From: Gemmatimonadota bacterium
GTDB lineage: Bacteria > Gemmatimonadota > Gemmatimonadetes > Gemmatimonadales > Gemmatimonadaceae
Length of the DNA: 64,000 nt
Assembly: GCA_016874035.1 (NCBI GenBank)
Contig: VGVM01000003.1
Coordinates: 35,322 to 99,321, forward strand
Direction of reading: 5' to 3'
Shown: positions 23,228 to 32,940 of the stretch, piece after piece
Layout of the letters: each line of letters opens with the position of its first letter
Position numbering within the stretch: position 1 is the first letter of the stretch
Notes under the pieces: model-generated
Seen by the model: only the letters and a program-made list of their open reading frames with translations
Database searches by the model: none
Told to the model about the DNA's origin: nothing
Translations under genes and position numbers: made by a program

Positions 23228-24763
23228 TCAGCGCTTCACCCAGTCCGGAATCACGTCGAACTGCACGCCGAAAACCCACGGGCCGAGCAAGAGGACGAGC
23301 CCGACGATGATCGGTACCAGCAGCACGTTGAGCAACATTCCCGCACGGGCCATCTGTGGCAGCGTCACCTGCCCGCTGCCGAACACGATCGCGTTTGGCG
23401 GAGTGCCGACCGGCAGCATGTACGAACAGTTCGCGGCGAGCGCGGTGGGAATCAGGAACAGCAGCGGATTCTGGCCAAGGCTGAGCGCAATGGCCGCCGA
23501 GATCGGGAGGAACGTCGCAGCCGTTGCGGTGTTGCTGGTGAGTTCGGTGAGCAGGAGGATGCCGAAGCACACGGCTGAGAGGATCGCGAGCATCGGCAGG
23601 CCGTGCAGGACGTCGCTCAGCGACCCGAGGTAGGTCGAGAGTCCGTGCCGCTCGATGTTGGCGGCGAGGCTGAGTCCGCCGCCAAACAGCAGGAGCACTT
23701 CCCATGGCAGGTCGCGTGCCGTCTCCCAGTCCATGGTGAACACGCCCCGACGCCAGTCCACGGGCGCGAAGAAGAGGAGCAGCGCGCCGGTCATCGCGAT
23801 CGTCGTGTCGGTCACCAGTGGCAGCGACTTGGCGATGAGCGGCTGGAGCACCCACGCCGTCGCCGTGAGGATGAACACGACCATCACGATCCGTTCGCCG
23901 CGCCCGACCGGTCCCAACCGGGCCTTCTCCTCGACGATCAGTTCGCGCATGCCCGGCAGTTCGCCGGCGTCGAGTCGGAAACTGACTCGCGTGAGCACGA
24001 GGAAGACCACCGGCAGGGTGACCAGCATGACGGGCACGCCGAGGAGCATCCACTGCCCGAAGCCGATGGACTGGCCATACGTGGTTTCGAGAAACGCAGC
24101 GAGGAGTGCGTTGGGCGGCGTTCCGATCAGCGTGGCCATGCCGCCCGTCGTCGCGCCATAGGCGACGGCCAGGAGCAGCGCCGTCGCGAACTGCCGTTGT
24201 CCCGGCGTGCGTTTCGCGGGCAGCAGCTGCACGACGGACAGCGCGATGGGCAGCATCATGAGCGCCGTCGCGGTGTTGCTCACCCACATGCTCACGCCGG
24301 CCGATGCGACGAGGAAGCCCGCGACGATGTGCGATGGCCGCGTGCCCATCGCGCCAATGAGGTTGATCGCGACGCGCCGGTGCAGGCCCCACTTCTGCAT
24401 CGCGAGCGCGATGACGAAGCCGCCAAGGAAGAGGAAGATGATCGGGTTGGCGAACGGCGCTGCCGTTTCACGAATGTCGCCGAGCCCCAGCACCGGGAAC
24501 AGGACGAGCGGCAGGAGCGCCGTCACCGGGATCGGCACCGTCTCCGTAATCCACCAGGTCGCCATCAGCAGGGCAGCGCCGGCCGTGTGCCATCCCGGCT
24601 CGCTCAGCCCGGCAGGCGCGGGCAAGATGAGTGTGGCCGCGAGCGCCGCCGGGCCGAGGATCCACCCGATCCACTGCCGCATTCCGTAGCCGCCGACTTC
24701 ATGTTCCGGCGGGTCGGCCTCGAGCCCGGGTGCGCCGCCGTCCGCGTGAGTGGATCCCGTCAT
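23228..24763 (-). CDS. DASS/SLC13 family transporter
   Basis: Multi-TM; SNTATALMMLPIA and TSNTATAATFLPI / ANCSYMLPVGTPPNAIVFGSG repeats; true start may be ~78 nt inside the ORF. Confidence 0.85.
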   Translation of the reverse strand: MTGSTHADGGAPGLEADPPEHEVGGYGMRQWIGWILGPAALAATLILPAPAGLSEPGWHTAGAALLMATWWITETVPIPVTALLPLVLFPVLGLGDIRETAAPFANPIIFLFLGGFVIALAMQKWGLHRRVAINLIGAMGTRPSHIVAGFLVASAGVSMWVSNTATALMMLPIALSVVQLLPAKRTPGQRQFATALLLAVAYGATTGGMATLIGTPPNALLAAFLETTYGQSIGFGQWMLLGVPVMLVTLPVVFLVLTRVSFRLDAGELPGMRELIVEEKARLGPVGRGERIVMVVFILTATAWVLQPLIAKSLPLVTDTTIAMTGALLLFFAPVDWRRGVFTMDWETARDLPWEVLLLFGGGLSLAANIERHGLSTYLGSLSDVLHGLPMLAILSAVCFGILLLTELTSNTATAATFLPISAAIALSLGQNPLLFLIPTALAANCSYMLPVGTPPNAIVFGSGQVTLPQMARAGMLLNVLLVPIIVGLVLLLGPWVFGVQFDVIPDWVKR

Positions 24764-24885
24764 GGTCGCGGAATTGTTGCGGGCGCGCAGGCGCTTGTCC
24801 AGCCGCGGGGGTGTCGCCCTTCCTCGGGCGGCGTCCTGCGGCGTTAACGTCAGGGGCTGGCGTACGTCACTTCTATTGATATCAC

Positions 24886-26760
24886 ATGAACCGCCCAGCC
24901 CTCCTCCTCGTCGCTTTCGTCCTCACCGCCTGCGGCGGCGGGACGAAGGTCATCCCCGTGCAGCCGATGTCGGCGCCGTCCGTCGGCGATGCGCGTGAGC
25001 AAACCGCCGACCAGCAGGTCGCGCATGTGCTCAGTCGGCTCACGTTCGGCGCGCGACCGGGCGACGTGGCGAACGTTCGCGCGATGGGCGTGGACGCCTG
25101 GATCGCCCGCCAGCTCGCCCCCGAGACGATCGACGACTCCAAGTACGAAGCCTTCGCCGCGGCGGCCTACAAGCTCATCCCGCTCACTCCTGGAGAGCTG
25201 GAACAGCGGTTCCCGCCGCCGGGTCAGTTGCTCAACCAGATCGCGGCCCAGAACAGCGGCCGCGGAAATGCAGATCCGAACAACCCGCCACGCATGAGCC
25301 GTGCGGACAGCGCACGCCTGCGCGCATCCAATGAAGGGCTTCGGCAGATGACGCAGGAAGTGCAGGGCGCGCGCGTCTCACGCGCCGTGGCCAGCGAACG
25401 GCAGCTGCAGGAAGTGATGACCGATTTCTGGCTCAACCACTTCAGCGTCTATGACGCCAAGGGGCCGCGCCAACGCTACATGCTCGCCGAGTATGAGCAT
25501 CGCATCATCCGGCCCGCCGCGTTCGGCAAGTTTCGCACGTTGTTGGGTGCCGTCGCCAAGAGCGAGGCGATGCTCTTCTATCTCGACAACTGGCAGAGCC
25601 AGGCCGAACCGAACCGGCCCCGCCTGGGAGCGGGTCGCGGCGGGCGCTCCGGGCGTGGCGGGCGCGGTGTTCCGCCCGGCGCAGCACAGCGGGGCCGCGG
25701 CCTCAACGAGAACTACGGTCGCGAGCTCCTCGAGCTTCACTCGCTTGGCGTGGACGGTGGGTACACGCAGCAGGATGTCATCAGCGCGGCACGCGCGCTG
25801 ACCGGCTGGACGATTCGCGGCGCCCAACAGGGCGGCGGATTCGTGTTCAACCCGGCCGTGCACGATGCCGGCGAAAAGCTGTTTCTCGGCCAGAAGCTGA
25901 AGGCCGGGCGGGGCATTGAGGATGGCGAGGAAGTGCTCGACATCGTGGCGCGTCATCCGGCCACTGCGAAGTACATCGCGTTCAAGCTGGCCCGGCGCTT
26001 TGTGAGCGACACGCCGTCGCAGGCACTGGTGGCGAAGGCGGCCGAGGCGTTCACGCGATCCGACGGCGACATCAAGGAAACTGTCCGCACGATCATCACG
26101 AGCGGTGAGTTCCTCGCGCGCTCGGCATATCGCGCCAAGGTGAAGTCGCCATTTGAAGTGGTGGTCAGTGCAGCCCGTTCCCTCGGCGCACAGCCCGATT
26201 CGACCCCGCGGTTCGCGCAGGTCGTCGCGCAACTTGGCCAGCCGATCTATGGCCACCAGGCGCCGAACGGGTGGCCCGAGACGGGCGACCAATGGATGAA
26301 CACCGGTGCGATCCTCAATCGCATCAACTTCGGGATGCTCATGGCGACCGGACGGTTGCCGGGCGCGTCGCCGCTCGGGTTCACCGACGCAGACGTCCTG
26401 CGAACGGCAGTGAAGGAGCTGCAGGTGGATGGCGTCATAGACGCGCTGCTTGGCGGCGATGCCTCGCCCGAGACTCGGCAGATCCTGATCAGCGGTGAGA
26501 ACCCATTTGCGCGCGAACGCTCGGCCGCCGACTCCGCCGCGACGATGGGGACCGCGGGTCGTGGCGGTCGTGGCGGTCAGGGTGGTATCGGTGGGCGCGG
26601 CGGCCGAGGACAGCCACCTGGCGGGCGCGGCGGCCAGCCGCCCAATGCACCCGGAGCCGCGGGCGCATCTCCGCCACCGCTCCCGCCACTTCCCCAGCTT
26701 CGCGGGCTGCCGCTCGTGGTGGGACTCGCGCTCGGCTCGCCCGAGTTCCAGCGCAGGTAG
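24886..26760 (+). CDS. DUF1800 domain lipoprotein with Gly/Arg-rich inserts
   Basis: FVLTACGGG lipobox; HVLSRLTFGARPGDV; FWLNHFSVY; LNENYGRELLELHSLGVDGGYTQQDV. Confidence 0.88.
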   Translation: MNRPALLLVAFVLTACGGGTKVIPVQPMSAPSVGDAREQTADQQVAHVLSRLTFGARPGDVANVRAMGVDAWIARQLAPETIDDSKYEAFAAAAYKLIPLTPGELEQRFPPPGQLLNQIAAQNSGRGNADPNNPPRMSRADSARLRASNEGLRQMTQEVQGARVSRAVASERQLQEVMTDFWLNHFSVYDAKGPRQRYMLAEYEHRIIRPAAFGKFRTLLGAVAKSEAMLFYLDNWQSQAEPNRPRLGAGRGGRSGRGGRGVPPGAAQRGRGLNENYGRELLELHSLGVDGGYTQQDVISAARALTGWTIRGAQQGGGFVFNPAVHDAGEKLFLGQKLKAGRGIEDGEEVLDIVARHPATAKYIAFKLARRFVSDTPSQALVAKAAEAFTRSDGDIKETVRTIITSGEFLARSAYRAKVKSPFEVVVSAARSLGAQPDSTPRFAQVVAQLGQPIYGHQAPNGWPETGDQWMNTGAILNRINFGMLMATGRLPGASPLGFTDADVLRTAVKELQVDGVIDALLGGDASPETRQILISGENPFARERSAADSAATMGTAGRGGRGGQGGIGGRGGRGQPPGGRGGQPPNAPGAAGASPPPLPPLPQLRGLPLVVGLALGSPEFQRR

Positions 26761-26809
26761 CCGTGGAACGCAATTGGCGGACCGCGATCCCTGTTGAACG
26801 GGAGTCCTG

Positions 26810-28054
26810 ATGCAAAGGCGCTATTTCATCAAGTCCGGCGCGATTGCGCTCGCAACGATGGGCCTCAGCCCGTCGTTCCTCCGCCGCATGACATATGGTA
26901 TGGCGCTGCCGGGCGCCGCCAAGGGCAAGGTCCTGATCTGCCTGTTCCAGCGTGGCGCCGCAGACGCACTGAACGTCGTGGTGCCGTTCGGTGAACGGTC
27001 GTACTACCAGCTTCGACCGGCAATCGCGATCCCGGCGCCGTCGTCGTCGATGCGCTCGGCGCTCGACCTCGACGGGTTCTTCGGCCTCCACCCGTCGCTT
27101 GCCCCGCTGAAGCCGCTGTGGGACAAGGGACTGCTCGCTCCCATCCACGCGGTGGGCAGCCCGAGTAGCACGCGCTCGCACTTCGACGCGCAGGATTACA
27201 TGGAGAGCGGGACGCCCGACGTGAAGGGCACGACCGACGGCTGGCTCAACCGCTACCTGGCGGCTTCGGGCACCTGCGAACAATGCAAGGTGAGTCCGTT
27301 CCGCGCCGTGTCTATGGCGCCGCAGACGCCGCGCATCCTCCAAGGTAGCGCGCCGACGGTCGCGATGGATTCGCTCGCGCAGTTCGCCGTTCGCAGCGGC
27401 GGCGACGCCGCGGCGCGACTTGAGGCGCTCTACCGGACCGGATCGGCCGACGTCGTGCACGGCGCCGGAAGCGAGATGTTCGACGCGGTGAAGATGCTGC
27501 GTTCGGCCAACCCGCAGCAGTACCAGCCCGCCAACGGCGCCGCGTATCCGAGATCGCAGTTCGGCCAGCGGCTGTTGCAGATCGCGCAGCTGATCAAGAG
27601 CGATGTCGGCCTCGAGATCGCGTTCGCCGACATCGGCGGGTGGGACACGCACGTGAATCAGGGCGGCGTGCAGGGACAACTCGCGAACCGGCTCGATGAT
27701 TTTGCCCAGTCAATCGCCGCGCTCACGCTCGACCTCGGCGACCGGATGGAAAACGTGGTCATCCTCACGATGTCGGAGTTCGGGCGGATGGCGAGGCAGA
27801 ACGGCAACGGCGGCACGGATCACGGCCACGCCGGCTCGATGTTCGTGATCGGCGGCGGCGTGAAGGGGGGCAAGGTCTACGGGAAGTGGCCTGGCCTGGC
27901 GCCCGAACAGTTGTTCGAAGGGCGCGACCTGGCGCTGACCACCGATTTTCGTTCGGTGTTCGCGGAGATCGCCTCCGGCCACCTTGGCGCGTCGGCAACC
28001 GATGCGCTGTTCCCGGGCTACACGAACGGTTCGCGACTGGGCGTGCTGCGGTAG
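26810..28054 (+). CDS. DUF1501 domain secreted protein
   Basis: Tat-like N-terminus MQRRYFIKSGAIALATMG; CLFQRGAADALNVVVP; GTDHGHAGSMFVIGG. Confidence 0.88.
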   Translation: MQRRYFIKSGAIALATMGLSPSFLRRMTYGMALPGAAKGKVLICLFQRGAADALNVVVPFGERSYYQLRPAIAIPAPSSSMRSALDLDGFFGLHPSLAPLKPLWDKGLLAPIHAVGSPSSTRSHFDAQDYMESGTPDVKGTTDGWLNRYLAASGTCEQCKVSPFRAVSMAPQTPRILQGSAPTVAMDSLAQFAVRSGGDAAARLEALYRTGSADVVHGAGSEMFDAVKMLRSANPQQYQPANGAAYPRSQFGQRLLQIAQLIKSDVGLEIAFADIGGWDTHVNQGGVQGQLANRLDDFAQSIAALTLDLGDRMENVVILTMSEFGRMARQNGNGGTDHGHAGSMFVIGGGVKGGKVYGKWPGLAPEQLFEGRDLALTTDFRSVFAEIASGHLGASATDALFPGYTNGSRLGVLR

Positions 28055-28084
28055 CGTAACGCGGTAGCGTTCTGCGGTAGCCGT
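28047..28084. repeat. Three degenerate tandem copies of GCGGTAGCGT spanning the DUF1501 stop codon
   Basis: TGCGGTAGCGTaacGCGGTAGCGTtcTGCGGTAGCCGT. Confidence 0.6.
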
Positions 28085-28162
28085 CACCTCGGGGCTCTCG
28101 TACATTCGCCCGGGATCCTTCGATCCCGCGCTTCCCGTCTCGACCCTGCCCTGGGACCCCGA

Positions 28163-28677
28163 ATGCCGACTCGCCCTCCTCTCGTCCTCGCAGCCGGACT
28201 TGTCCTCGCGCTGGATTCAGGAATCCGAGTTCAACGGAATCCACCCGCAGCTCTCGCCCGACGGACGCCGTCTCGCGTTCACCTCCGATCGTACTGGGAA
28301 GAACGAGGTGTACGTGCAGCCGATGATCGGTATGGCCGGCGGTTCCTCAGGTGAACTCGCGGTGCCGACGCAGATCTCCACGGAGGGGGGAGAGGGTCCC
28401 CGCTGGAGTCCGGACGGTCGCACGGTGTACTACAGTACGAACGAATCCAATCGTTGCCGCGACGCTCGACGCTGGTGCCGGGATCGCCGTGGCGAACCGA
28501 CGGGTCGTGGTGGAAGGCGGCCTCGGCGACTTCAACATCCAGAACGCCAACTGGGACATCTTTCCCGACGGCAAGCAGTTCCTTTACATCGATCAAGTCG
28601 GGGCGGGACTGCCTCGCATTGCGCTCATCCAGAACTGGGTGCAGATGGTGAAGGCAATGGGGGCGGCGCCGAGGTAG
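28163..28677 (+). pseudogene. Frameshifted remnant of a TolB/PD40 beta-propeller protein C-terminus
   Basis: HPQLSPDGRRLAFTSDRTGKNEVYVQP...RWSPDGRTVYYSTNESN in one frame; IVAATLDAGAGIAVANRRVVVEGG...NANWDIFPDGKQFLYID...IQNW in another frame. Confidence 0.7.
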
Positions 28678-28699
28678 CGCGCGCGGCCCGGCTGCTGCG

Positions 28700-31015
28700 T
28701 CAGTGCGGCCCCGCCGACCCAGTGGAGCGCTGGATGCCGCGGACGATGTCGAGCCGCAGCTCCGTCCAGCCGTCGTCCTGGAAATACTGCACCCGCAGGG
28801 AGTGCTGCCCCCCGGTCAGCGGCACGTTGTCCACCGTGGACTCGTGGTGCGTCCACCGGTCAATGACGAGCGTACCGTCCACCCAAACCCGGACTCCGTC
28901 GTCACTGATGGTGCGAAGCGTGTACTCGCCCGGCGGCAAGTCCACCGTCGTGGCCGCGTCGAGGGCCCACCGCGATTGGGGGAGTTCGCGGATGGCCGGC
29001 CGGTACCAGAAGTAGTCGAGCCGCGGAGCCCGCCGCGTGAGCATGGGCGTCCGGGAGATGGCGCGCGACGCGGCCACGCCCACGGAATCGCGCGGTGTAC
29101 TGTCGCTCCACGTGAAGAACCGCACGTTCCAGTCCTGCCGCGGCTCGAAGCGTCCATACGAAAACCGGTACGGCGTGCCGGAACTGACGGTCTGTCCCAG
29201 GGGCGTGCGTGCTGCGGTGCCGACGAACTCCAGCTCGACCGCCCAGTCGCTGGCGGCATCCGGCAGTGGAGTAACCGTCAGCGTGTCGCCCGTGGACCCA
29301 CTGGTTCGGGACAGCGTGCCGATGCCTGGCTCCTTCACGACCTGCCATCGGCCCGCCGGCCCCAGCACGCGAAGACGAAGCGGCACGGAGCGCACGCTGT
29401 CGATCGGCCAGAGTTTCGGCGACTTCCAGTCGTACGGGCCCCATTCATCCACAACCATGGCGGAGCGGTCGCGGCGCGAGGCCTCCTGACGCGGCGGCAC
29501 CCGCCGGTCCGCGGTACCCATGCGTGCGCGAATCGCCGCCGGGATTCCATTGAGCGGCGGCGCATCGCACTCGGCGCCCGCGGACGCCTTCCGCGAAAGT
29601 CCCGCGGCGCCCGGACCGGTCACCTCCATATGGAAGCGGCTCGTGTCCCGCAGCACCGCGGCCGAATCCACGCCGGTCATCCGGTTTCCGCGCGCCGTCA
29701 CTGCGACGGAGCTCAGCACGCGCAGCCCCACGCGATGCCGGGCGAACGTGTTATCCGAGATCTGGTAGTCGCGGCTCCGCGTGTCGCGGCGCTTCGGATA
29801 CATCCAGTCCGACGGCTCGATGGGGTTTGCCCAGAGGCTGATGGCGGTCGTGTCGCCAACGAACGAGTTGTCCGCGATCGCGTTTTCCTGCCCGTGCTCG
29901 ATGGCGATGCCGATCCGGTTGCGCAGGAAGCAGTTTCCGCGAATCACGGACGAGTACGAGTACCCGCCCCAGACTCCGTGGTCGTTGCCCTCGATCCGGT
30001 TGCCGATCATGTAGTTCCGGCTGAACGTGGCCTCGATCCCGTTCGTGGGCGCCCAGCTGAAGTCGTTGCCCACGAGCCAGTTGTCATTCGCGCCGCCCTC
30101 ACCGGTATCCATCGTGCTCTGTCCCGCCCAGAGGAAGAAGCCGTCGCCCCCGTGGGTGGCCGAGTTGAACGCGATGACGTTGTCGCCGCTCTGCTCGTAG
30201 AGGAGGATGCCGGCCGAGTCCTGCCCGCGACGATAGAACCCGTAACTGTAGCCGCGCACGTTGAAGTTCACCCGGTTCCGCGCGATCGTGTTGTGACTGG
30301 AGCGGTAGAGGCCGATGCCGAGCCCCGAGTTGAAGGAGAAGTCGTTGTCGGTGACGGCGACGCCCTCGGTGCGCACCATCAGCAGGGCGTTCATCCCTTG
30401 CTCCGCGCGGCTCGACCGCACGGCGCCGCCACGCACGCCATGCAGGTAGAATGCGGCCCCGAACCGCAGCCATTCATCGGCCTCATTCCGGTGAAACGAG
30501 AGCCAGTCCACGAGACTCTCGTGCTCGACCAGCGAGAAGAGGCGCGGCTTCCAGTTGTTGCTCGCGTCCACCCGCTCGATGGTCAGGTTGGTGGTGTTGC
30601 GGGCCAGGATGGCCACCTTGTAACCGCGGATGCGCGCGTTGGCGATGCGGATGTTCCGCCCACCCTCCACGCGGATTGCGATGCCGGACGCTACGTCCGG
30701 GTCGTTGGTGGCCGGCACGCCCTCGAGGGTGGCGCCGCCGAAATCCACGGTGATGTCGTTTCCGCGGATCGTGATGAGGCCGGAGTCGTGCGGGGCGTCG
30801 GCCGCGAGCCGCCAGGTGCGCCGGGCCACCCGCACGGACCGCGTGATCACCATCCCTGGCTGGAGTTCGACCTCGCGAAGCTGGGGCGGCGATGCCTGGC
30901 GCGCCACCCCCGGCTGTGCGCCCGCGCCGTCGCCGACAAGCGCACAGATCGCGCAGCACAGCAGAACCCGGGCACCGGCCGCCCGCGGGTGGGAAGCACG
31001 GGGAGGATTCGCCAT
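28700..31015 (-). CDS. Secreted right-handed beta-helix protein with C-terminal PA14-like domain
   Basis: N..I..N parallel beta-helix repeats; C-terminal YTLRTISDDGVRVWVDGTLVIDRWTHHESTVDNVPLTGGQHSLRVQYFQDDGWTELRL. Confidence 0.8.
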   Translation of the reverse strand: MANPPRASHPRAAGARVLLCCAICALVGDGAGAQPGVARQASPPQLREVELQPGMVITRSVRVARRTWRLAADAPHDSGLITIRGNDITVDFGGATLEGVPATNDPDVASGIAIRVEGGRNIRIANARIRGYKVAILARNTTNLTIERVDASNNWKPRLFSLVEHESLVDWLSFHRNEADEWLRFGAAFYLHGVRGGAVRSSRAEQGMNALLMVRTEGVAVTDNDFSFNSGLGIGLYRSSHNTIARNRVNFNVRGYSYGFYRRGQDSAGILLYEQSGDNVIAFNSATHGGDGFFLWAGQSTMDTGEGGANDNWLVGNDFSWAPTNGIEATFSRNYMIGNRIEGNDHGVWGGYSYSSVIRGNCFLRNRIGIAIEHGQENAIADNSFVGDTTAISLWANPIEPSDWMYPKRRDTRSRDYQISDNTFARHRVGLRVLSSVAVTARGNRMTGVDSAAVLRDTSRFHMEVTGPGAAGLSRKASAGAECDAPPLNGIPAAIRARMGTADRRVPPRQEASRRDRSAMVVDEWGPYDWKSPKLWPIDSVRSVPLRLRVLGPAGRWQVVKEPGIGTLSRTSGSTGDTLTVTPLPDAASDWAVELEFVGTAARTPLGQTVSSGTPYRFSYGRFEPRQDWNVRFFTWSDSTPRDSVGVAASRAISRTPMLTRRAPRLDYFWYRPAIRELPQSRWALDAATTVDLPPGEYTLRTISDDGVRVWVDGTLVIDRWTHHESTVDNVPLTGGQHSLRVQYFQDDGWTELRLDIVRGIQRSTGSAGPH

Positions 31016-31149
31016 CGAGGTTCGCTCGCGTCTCGGCATCGCATCGTCCCGCAGTGAGTGGTGACTCATGTCCAGGTCCGCGCCGCCCCGCACCGGCTGG
31101 CTCGTGACATATTACGATGACCCCATCGGCATCATCCACGCGAGCTCCA

Positions 31150-31376
31150 TGAGCAGGATCGGATCCGCCGGCGCCCGCATCGCCGCGCTGGCCGTCGCCG
31201 TGGTGACGACCGCGCCGGCCGGCGCGGGCGGTCAGCCCGCGATCACGGTCGGCCCGACGACAACGGCGCTTCAGCGGTTCAACGTCTTGGTGGGCGGCGG
31301 TGGGGCGACGCTGACGATCAGCGAGCGACCGGCGTCCGAGGAAGGGAGGGCAGGGTTCCTCGGTGGTGCGGGAGGT
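31150..31376 (+). pseudogene. Possible truncated 5' end of a secreted-protein gene
   Basis: Signal-peptide-like MSRIGSAGARIAALAVAVVTTAPAGAGGQPAITVGPTTTALQRFNVLVGGGGATLTI, then runs antisense into the DUF6644-like gene. Confidence 0.25.
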
Positions 31377-31853
31377 TCAGGACGAGAACCCGATCCAGCG
31401 CCCGGAAGCTGCCACGGTGAGCCACAGAAGGATGGACCCCGCGGCCACGGCCCTCGCGCGCCATACATGCGGCGGCGCGTCACGCAGCACGACAGGTTGC
31501 CGCACGAGATAGGTGAACGCGAGCGCGACCGGCAGCGTCGCCATCTTCAGCCGAAACGCGGGACTGTGGTAGCACTTCACGGCTTCGGACATGAAGAGCA
31601 GGAAACCCGTCGAAAGCATCAGCGCGACGGCGCGGTTGAGCCACGGGTGCAACCCGCGGCCCAGGGTCGCCACCGGCTGGTCGCGCAACATCACGTTGAG
31701 CAGTCGCAGGTCAACCACGAGCAACACGCCGCCGAGCAGCGAGAGACCCAGGAGGTGAACCGACTCCAGGACGGGGAAGAGCCAGGTGGAGACCCGCACC
31801 AGCTGGCCCAGCCACGACGCCTCGCACCACTCGAAGAGGGGAAGCAGGTCCAT
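31377..31853 (-). CDS. DUF6644-like integral membrane protein (paralog 1)
   Basis: 4-5 TM; shares ESxHxLxLxLxxG...DLRxL...PV..L...L.PW...TG..LF...YHS..FR.K with the next gene. Confidence 0.65.
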   Translation of the reverse strand: MDLLPLFEWCEASWLGQLVRVSTWLFPVLESVHLLGLSLLGGVLLVVDLRLLNVMLRDQPVATLGRGLHPWLNRAVALMLSTGFLLFMSEAVKCYHSPAFRLKMATLPVALAFTYLVRQPVVLRDAPPHVWRARAVAAGSILLWLTVAASGRWIGFSS

Positions 31854-31856
31854 GCG

Positions 31857-32414
31857 CTACGGAGGCGTGACCGGGCACTCCTGCAGCCAATTCACGATCG
31901 CCGACTGTGGCTGGATCGCGCACTCGAACCAGTTATACGCCACGAGACGCCCGGAGACGATCACGCCGGCCCAGGCGAGGAGCGAAATCATCGCCGCCGC
32001 ACGAGCGGCGCGCGGCGGTCGGTCGGCGTGGTCCCACGCGGCCATGCCGCGCACCGTTCGCGCGTGGAAGACGAGGATGTTCACGCCGGCGACTCCGAGC
32101 AGCAGCACCTTGATGCGGAAGAACAGGCTATGGTAATACGTGAGCGGCGTCGCGTAGAAGAGCGCCAGGCCGGTCACGACCATCACCACGAACGCAGCGC
32201 GCGTCCAGGGCAGGAGGCGCCCGGTCAAGGCCGAGACGGGAACACCGCCGAGCGCGAGGCCAAGCATGCGGAGGTCGAGCACCGCGGCTGTACCCGCGAA
32301 GAGCGCCAGCGTGAGCACGTGCGCCGATTCCGTCAGCGGCCACATGTAGAGCGACTCGTGCAGCGCGATGCTCCAGGGCGTTTCCCCCAACCATGCCAGG
32401 ACGTCTCTCAGCAC
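31857..32414 (-). CDS. DUF6644-like integral membrane protein (paralog 2)
   Basis: Same shared motif; likely GTG start (VLRDVLAWLGETPWSIALHESLYMWPLTESAHVL). Confidence 0.65.
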   Translation of the reverse strand: MLRDVLAWLGETPWSIALHESLYMWPLTESAHVLTLALFAGTAAVLDLRMLGLALGGVPVSALTGRLLPWTRAAFVVMVVTGLALFYATPLTYYHSLFFRIKVLLLGVAGVNILVFHARTVRGMAAWDHADRPPRAARAAAMISLLAWAGVIVSGRLVAYNWFECAIQPQSAIVNWLQECPVTPP

Positions 32415-32430
32415 GATGCCGGGAAGCGCG

Positions 32431-32940
32431 TCACGGTGTACGCGGCGGCTTCGTCGTCGCGGACACGGGGTACAACGGCGCGAGGTACTTGGCGTGGCAC
32501 TGCGTGCACCGGTCGTAGAGGTCCGCTCCGGTGTCAAAGATGCGTTGCCGATCGCGCGCGGCCGCGGCGTCCCTCGCGAGGGAGGCTGCCTGGATCATCT
32601 CCCGGGTGAACTTCACCCAGTCCCCGTCATCGACACGCCGGTCTTCGATCAGCAACAGGTTTCCGGCTTCCGCGATCGTCGTCGCGGCGTCGCGCACCGC
32701 CGTCCACTCCGCGTCGGTCTTCGGCGCGTGCTCGTGCGTGCCGGTCTTGTCGGTCGTCGAGCCGACGGCGGTCCAGTACCGGTCGGCCGCCGTTTCGAAT
32801 ACCTCCTCCATGAGTTGGCGCGTCGTCGCAACCTTCACGAAAGCCGGCGCACCCGAGGGCGGCGCCGGCGCGGGCTTGTTGCAGGCGGCGACGAGCAGGA
32901 TGGTCGCGCATCCCAGCAGCCGCGGCGGTCTCGCCGGCAT
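32431..32940 (-). CDS. Lipoprotein c-type cytochrome
   Basis: ATILLVAAC lipobox; single CTQCH heme motif near the C-terminus. Confidence 0.75.
   Translation of the reverse strand: MPARPPRLLGCATILLVAACNKPAPAPPSGAPAFVKVATTRQLMEEVFETAADRYWTAVGSTTDKTGTHEHAPKTDAEWTAVRDAATTIAEAGNLLLIEDRRVDDGDWVKFTREMIQAASLARDAAAARDRQRIFDTGADLYDRCTQCHAKYLAPLYPVSATTKPPRTP

Noticed and set aside
26810-28054. DUF1800 plus DUF1501 pair as a novel system
   Set aside because: This gene pair is a common, already noted co-occurrence in several phyla; only the Gly/Arg inserts seemed worth reporting.
28703-31057. 784-aa plus-strand ORF opposite the beta-helix gene
   Set aside because: Antisense shadow ORF; minus strand has signal peptide, beta-helix and PA14 features.
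31068-32609. 513-aa plus-strand ORF
   Set aside because: Most of it is antisense to two DUF6644-like genes and is low-complexity His/Arg/Glu-rich; only the first ~75 codons look signal-peptide-like.
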